This document shows, piece after piece, positions 6,154-7,176 of a DNA stretch of 7,176 bases (its first letter is position 1; every line of letters begins with the position of its first letter). The notes beneath the pieces were generated by a model. That model was given only the letters and a program-made list of their open reading frames with translations, did not search any database and was not told the origin of the DNA. The stretch spans positions 16,011-23,186 of the forward strand of contig DBRA01000035.1 of NCBI GenBank assembly GCA_002305445.1, in the 5' to 3' direction. The position numbers and the translations under genes are program-made. The stretch is from Clostridiales bacterium UBA1380 (GTDB taxonomy: Bacteria > Bacillota > Clostridia > Oscillospirales > CAG-272).

Positions 6154-6179
6154 ATACGAAAACGAACGGAGATGTTTTC

Positions 6180-7145
6180 ATGCAGAACGAACATATTTAT
6201 CCGCTGAAGCTTGTTCCGGTGCCGCGCGAGATCGTTTGGGGCGGCGACCTTCTAAAGCGTAAATACGGAAAGTCAACGCCGTTTGCCAAGCTCGCGGAGA
6301 GCTGGGAGCTGACGGTGCGCTCCGACAATGTGTCGTCGATCGCCAACGGGCCGTGTGCCGGAACGACTCTCGCGGATTACATCGAAAAATACGGGAAAGC
6401 TGTCGTGGGAGATAGATGGAGCGGAGAGCGCTTTCCGCTGCTTATAAAATTTATCGACGCGCGAGACAAACTTTCGGTTCAGGTGCACCCGGGCGACGAA
6501 TACGCCCTCAAAAAGCACGGCGAATACGGAAAAACCGAGGCATGGTATATCGTCGAAGCGGAGCCGGGTGCGAAAATCGTATGGGGTATGAAGCAGGGCT
6601 GCGGCTCGGCGGAGCTTCGGGAGGCCGCGGAAAAAGGCGATATCGCGAGCGTGCTAAATTATACAGAAGTCCGCTCGGGACAGCTTTACTTCATACCGTC
6701 CGGCCTGATTCACGCGATCGGCGCCGGCATACTGATCGCCGAGATACAGCAGAACTCCGACATAACATATCGCGTCTACGATTACAACCGCCCCGACGAC
6801 ACCGGAAGGCTGAGACCGCTCCACCTCGAGGATGCGTACGCCTCCGTTAAGGCGCTCACGCCGGTTGATATAGAAGCGCTGCGTTATAAACAGGGCAAAA
6901 GCGGAAACTTCGCCGTTAACTGCGAATACTTTTCGATCGAAATATTCGACCGCGAAACCGTGTCATGTGTTGACGAAAGCAGCTTTGCCTGCGTCCAGTG
7001 CGTCGAGGGCGGGGGTAAGATCATCTTCGACGGCAGGGAATACCCGATAACGGCGGGCGACAGTTACTTCTTGCCCGCAGGCGCGGGCGGCTTCGCTATC
7101 TCCGACGGCGTCAAGGCGCTCGTTTCGCGTTATAAAGAAAGATAA
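6180..7145 (+). CDS. manA: Mannose-6-phosphate isomerase, class I (short form)
   Basis: The enzyme interconverts mannose-6-phosphate and fructose-6-phosphate in the cytoplasm, linking mannose use to glycolysis and to GDP-mannose precursors. The 321-residue length fits the short Bacillus-like class I form. The opening PLKLVPVPREIVWGG and ESWELTVRSDNVS (40-52) are typical. The zinc ligands of the cupin core are visible: Q101 and H103 in VQVHPGDEYA, E120 in GKTEAWYIV, and H178 in PSGLIHAIGAG. IQQNSDITYRVYDYNR (189-204) carries the conserved catalytic arginine. A second cupin-like C-terminal domain ends with GREYPITAGDSYFLPAGAG. The ATG is eight bases after GGAG (6168-6171). The gene appears to be transcribed alone within the window, divergent from SRAP; no sugar transporter is in view. 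Confidence 0.95.
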   Translation: MQNEHIYPLKLVPVPREIVWGGDLLKRKYGKSTPFAKLAESWELTVRSDNVSSIANGPCAGTTLADYIEKYGKAVVGDRWSGERFPLLIKFIDARDKLSVQVHPGDEYALKKHGEYGKTEAWYIVEAEPGAKIVWGMKQGCGSAELREAAEKGDIASVLNYTEVRSGQLYFIPSGLIHAIGAGILIAEIQQNSDITYRVYDYNRPDDTGRLRPLHLEDAYASVKALTPVDIEALRYKQGKSGNFAVNCEYFSIEIFDRETVSCVDESSFACVQCVEGGGKIIFDGREYPITAGDSYFLPAGAGGFAISDGVKALVSRYKER

Positions 7146-7155
7146 ACAGTTTAAT

Positions 7156-7176
7156 AAAAGCCCGCGGTATTATGCC
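7156..7176 (+). terminator. Possible terminator after manA, cut by the window end
   Basis: Eleven bases after the manA stop, AAAA runs into GCCCGCGG (7160-7167), then TATTATG, then CC at the edge. This matches the first arm, loop and beginning of the second arm of a hairpin like the one at 4611-4637, which also starts with an A run. The second arm and T run would lie outside the window, so this is a prediction. Confidence 0.3.

Noticed and set aside
6163..6177. Possible LexA/DinR box (CGAAC followed by GTTTT) near the manA start
   Set aside because: The half-site spacing does not match the Gram-positive CGAACRNRYGTTYG consensus, and it overlaps the manA ribosome binding site rather than the SRAP promoter.
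1..7176. CRISPR array, tRNA, rRNA, insertion sequence, toxin-antitoxin or phage genes
   Set aside because: No spaced repeats, cloverleaf, terminal inverted repeats or characteristic proteins were found on either strand by reading; all long stretches are explained by housekeeping genes.

Overview
The window looks like ordinary chromosomal DNA from an anaerobic Bacillota (Clostridia-type) bacterium with fairly GC-rich coding regions and AT-rich spacers. Three things suggest this: strong Shine-Dalgarno sequences before nearly every gene, consensus and extended -10 sigma-A-type promoters, and a PduL-type phosphotransacylase beside translation genes. The assignment to Clostridia is inference; no rRNA or marker phylogeny is available here. 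Coding density is high. I see no tRNA, rRNA, CRISPR array, transposase, integrase or phage gene.

Layout. Positions 1-73 (minus) hold the first 24 codons of a membrane protein that runs off the left edge. A divergent promoter region (about 74-283) separates it from a plus-strand cluster of four genes with short gaps (18, 37 and 32 bases): a long, divergent ribose-phosphate pyrophosphokinase (284-1480), arginyl-tRNA synthetase argS (1499-3211), a YebC/TACO1 family protein (3249-3998) and a PduL-type phosphate acyltransferase (4031-4603). The cluster ends at a strong hairpin terminator (4611-4637) that probably also works on the other strand.

Converging on that terminator is a minus-strand pair: an SRAP (YedK/HMCES) abasic-site-shielding protein (5376-6005), followed 36 bases later by an AIM24/TIGR00266 family protein (4659-5339). 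A second divergent promoter region (6006-6179) drives this pair one way and a class I mannose-6-phosphate isomerase (6180-7145) the other, the latter from a near-perfect TTGACA-17-TAGAAT promoter. The last bases look like the first arm of a terminator cut by the window end.

Functionally, the plus-strand cluster joins PRPP supply for nucleotides, charging of tRNA-Arg, a translation or regulatory factor, and acyl-CoA/acyl-phosphate exchange for fermentative ATP. The minus pair joins single-strand DNA damage protection to a poorly understood beta-rich protein. manA links mannose-6-phosphate to fructose-6-phosphate. I found no convincing new defence, mobile or RNA-guided system. The points most worth following up are the variant PRPP synthetase and its leader hairpin, the housekeeping setting of PduL, and the SRAP-AIM24 pairing with its repeat-containing control region.
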